Positions 62,824 through 64,000 of a stretch of DNA of 64,000 nt are shown piece by piece (position 1 is the first letter of the stretch; every line of letters begins with the position of its first letter). The DNA is taken from NCBI RefSeq assembly GCF_002849855.1, contig NZ_CP018617.1, forward strand, positions 1,426,001 to 1,490,000. The letters are read 5' to 3'. A program made the position numbers and the translations under genes. The notes under the pieces are model-generated. The model made no database searches and was not told the origin of the DNA. It worked only from the letters and a program-made list of their open reading frames with translations. This DNA comes from Vibrio azureus (lineage in GTDB: Bacteria; Pseudomonadota; Gammaproteobacteria; Enterobacterales; Vibrionaceae).

Positions 62824-63453
62824 CTAAGGCACGGCAAAAAGATAAATAATCAACGTGAGTAAGGTACCCAACCCCGTCCACTGTATCGAAGTGATCAAAG
62901 TTTTTCTTTTAGGTAGAAGCAAACACACACCAGACAAAACAAACAACACCATCAGCATGGCAGAGATATCGATAAACCCTTTCCAAACACCACCACTGTT
63001 ACGGCCTTTGTGTAGATCATTCAGTAATGCAACCCAACCATAATCAGTAGTCTCAACTTCTGTTTTGCCTGACAACAGGTCAACAAAAGCCGTTGCGTTA
63101 TAACCAGGCCCTTTAAAGTCCAGAGATATCTCACCCATGAGCAACTGGCCGTTTTCCACTTCGGTATAAATGTCCATTTCTGATGGTGTACCACGTAGTT
63201 CAAACTGCGAGTTCATTAAAGCCAACAACCTAGACTGCTCGATCTTAACTCGGTGATCGGCACCTAACAGAAGATCGGTTGAAATAGTAAAAGTGTGTTG
63301 CTGACGAACTGGTTCTCGGAGTTCAAACCAATCTGGATGATTTAAAGTGATTCCAGTTAATGCAAAAAATAGTGTGACTACTAAAAGCGCCATCGATATG
63401 TATATATGCAGACGACGAGCCCAAATTTGTACCGCTTTGCTCTTTAACCACAT
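62824..63453 (-). CDS. PepSY-associated membrane protein (FpvG-like), first gene of the iron operon
   Basis: The ATG at 63453 places the start downstream of the Fur-box-like sequence; an ORF-style start at 63513 would put that site inside the gene. The 209-residue protein has three membrane segments (about 20-40, 158-178 and 187-207), conserved His in RRLHIYISMAL, LTLNHPDW and LNDLHKG, and a periplasmic PepSY-like part. Proteins of this family (FpvG) reduce siderophore-bound iron in the periplasm. The operon continues downstream without large gaps. Confidence 0.78.
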   Translation of the reverse strand: MWLKSKAVQIWARRLHIYISMALLVVTLFFALTGITLNHPDWFELREPVRQQHTFTISTDLLLGADHRVKIEQSRLLALMNSQFELRGTPSEMDIYTEVENGQLLMGEISLDFKGPGYNATAFVDLLSGKTEVETTDYGWVALLNDLHKGRNSGGVWKGFIDISAMLMVLFVLSGVCLLLPKRKTLITSIQWTGLGTLLTLIIYLFAVP

Positions 63454-63488
63454 AAAAAAGTCATTAAGAATTATTGTCGGCACAATGT

Positions 63489-63508
63489 AGATGATAATCA
63501 TTCTTATT
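63489..63508 (-). promoter_or_regulatory. Fur-box-like operator of the iron operon
   Basis: On the minus strand AATAAGAATGATTATCAT matches the Fur pattern of repeated (N)AT(A/T)AT hexamers around GATTATCAT, about 40-55 bp upstream of the PepSY gene start. This predicts iron repression and argues against a simple Zur/zinc operon. Confidence 0.7.
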
Positions 63509-63582
63509 GGCATTTAATTTACATTATTTACATTGATATTGTCCGTTCAGTAAATAGCGAGAAATAAGTGCGATAAAAATTA

Positions 63583-63652
63583 AGGAAGAACAGGAAGAAG
63601 AAGTTAGAAGAAGTTAGAAGAGAAGAGAGAAGAGAGAAGAGAGAAGAGAAAA
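63583..63652. repeat. Homopurine tract with AGAGAAG heptamers
   Basis: Nearly 70 bases of A and G with GAAGTTAGAA twice and AGAGAAG-type heptamers about four times. It lies roughly 75-145 bp upstream of the Fur box and could vary in length by slippage. Confidence 0.7.
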
Positions 63653-63697
63653 TATAAGTCCCCCCTCCAAAGTGGTCTAAAGGTAATGAGATATAAA

Positions 63698-63760
63698 AAT
63701 ATCGCCAATATATACCCAAGTAACTTCAAGATGCTTGGGTATAGATATATTGGCGATATT
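63698..63760. repeat. TATACCC palindrome nested in a larger inverted repeat
   Basis: A standard TATACCC hairpin (63711-63743) flanked by AATATCGCCAATATA and its exact complement TATATTGGCGATATT (15 bases each side). It gives a 63-bp inverted repeat downstream of the right-edge gene. Confidence 0.75.
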
Positions 63761-63808
63761 AACTGTTGAACAAACTCAAGTGCTCTCTAGATACTTAGGC
63801 ATCTGTAT

Positions 63809-64000
63809 TTAAAACTCATTTTTGTGTTTAAAAGAGTGTAAAAGCACAAGGACAATACATACAGCAGCACTACCAATCAAAGTCATTGCCAGATTACCTA
63901 TTTCAGCAGCCTTATGAAGACCAAAACCAATAATCAGGTAATAGAAGAGGCCTAATAAAGCACCTGCGCTGCCTAAATGGTCACGATACTCAACTAATGC
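63809..64000 (-). CDS. C terminus of a membrane protein (5' end beyond window)
   Basis: The minus strand is open from the window edge to a stop at 63809, 63 residues. It contains two hydrophobic segments (LLGLFYYLIIGFGL and LIGSAAVCIVLVLLHS) and ends FKHKNEF. The family is unrecognised. Transcription would end near the 63698-63760 palindrome. Confidence 0.65.
   Translation of the reverse strand, partial: ALVEYRDHLGSAGALLGLFYYLIIGFGLHKAAEIGNLAMTLIGSAAVCIVLVLLHSFKHKNEF

Noticed and set aside
63577..63719. Protein-coding frame through the purine tract
   Set aside because: The minus-strand frame is low-complexity Phe/Leu/Ser produced by the repeat itself.

Overview
The window looks like a Vibrio chromosome, probably the second chromosome of a species that makes lateral flagella (Harveyi-clade-like). 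The grounds are a complete flgB-flgL operon with divergent flgA-flgM-flgN and no chemotaxis genes among them, an nrtR/pncA/pncB NAD-salvage locus, speA-speB, rimK with a RimB-like protease, a CsrB-family sRNA, an EmrD-like exporter, and a moderately AT-rich composition. No phage, integrase, transposase, rRNA, tRNA or CRISPR array was seen.

Layout. 1-3.9 kb holds accessory secreted proteins: a very short Rhs-core protein with a Tat-type signal that runs off the left edge, a 651-aa exported protein with StcE/TagA-like repeats, and a small lipoprotein built from two DUF3012 units. 4.2-12.7 kb holds a CPA-type cation/proton antiporter, an orphan single-module NRPS (C-A-PCP-E-C, no thioesterase) and a Cof-type HAD phosphatase. 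13.0-15.3 kb holds a secreted lipase-like hydrolase and a membrane-anchored periplasmic partner of unknown family. 15.4-19.8 kb holds a beta-hydroxyacid dehydrogenase, two tandem Sel1-repeat proteins and a MocR regulator.

19.8-32.7 kb is the lateral-type flagellar structural cluster: a flagellin-like protein, flgLKJIHGFEDCB on the minus strand, and flgA, flgM, flgN plus a MltD-like lytic transglycosylase on the plus strand. FlgJ lacks its muramidase half, and the transglycosylase beside flgN is the obvious candidate to replace it. A 268-bp MITE-like element separates flgA from flgM.

33.0-44.5 kb holds a Nudix hydrolase, small lipoproteins, a YdcF-like protein, the pncB / nrtR-pncA locus with three operator-like repeats, and a PhnD-like binding protein coupled to a hybrid histidine kinase. 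44.5-46.7 kb holds a CsrB-type sRNA with an upstream GacA/UvrY/VarA-type palindrome, a possible 28-aa small protein, and a LysR regulator. 47-51.7 kb holds rimK, a RimB-like protease, and speA-speB for putrescine synthesis from arginine.

51.9-56.7 kb holds an MFS exporter, an exported oligopeptidase B-like lipoprotein and a porin. 56.9-63.5 kb is a nine-gene minus-strand operon behind a Fur-box-like sequence: PepSY membrane protein, DUF2271, DUF4198, two small proteins, and an ABC transporter with two binding proteins. Its layout resembles the Pseudomonas fpvGHJK-fpvCDEF siderophore iron-release locus more than a simple zinc transporter. A partial membrane protein lies at the right edge.

The commonest non-coding structure is a palindromic repeat beginning TATACCCAAGT. 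About 16 complete or partial copies lie between genes, often just past stop codons.
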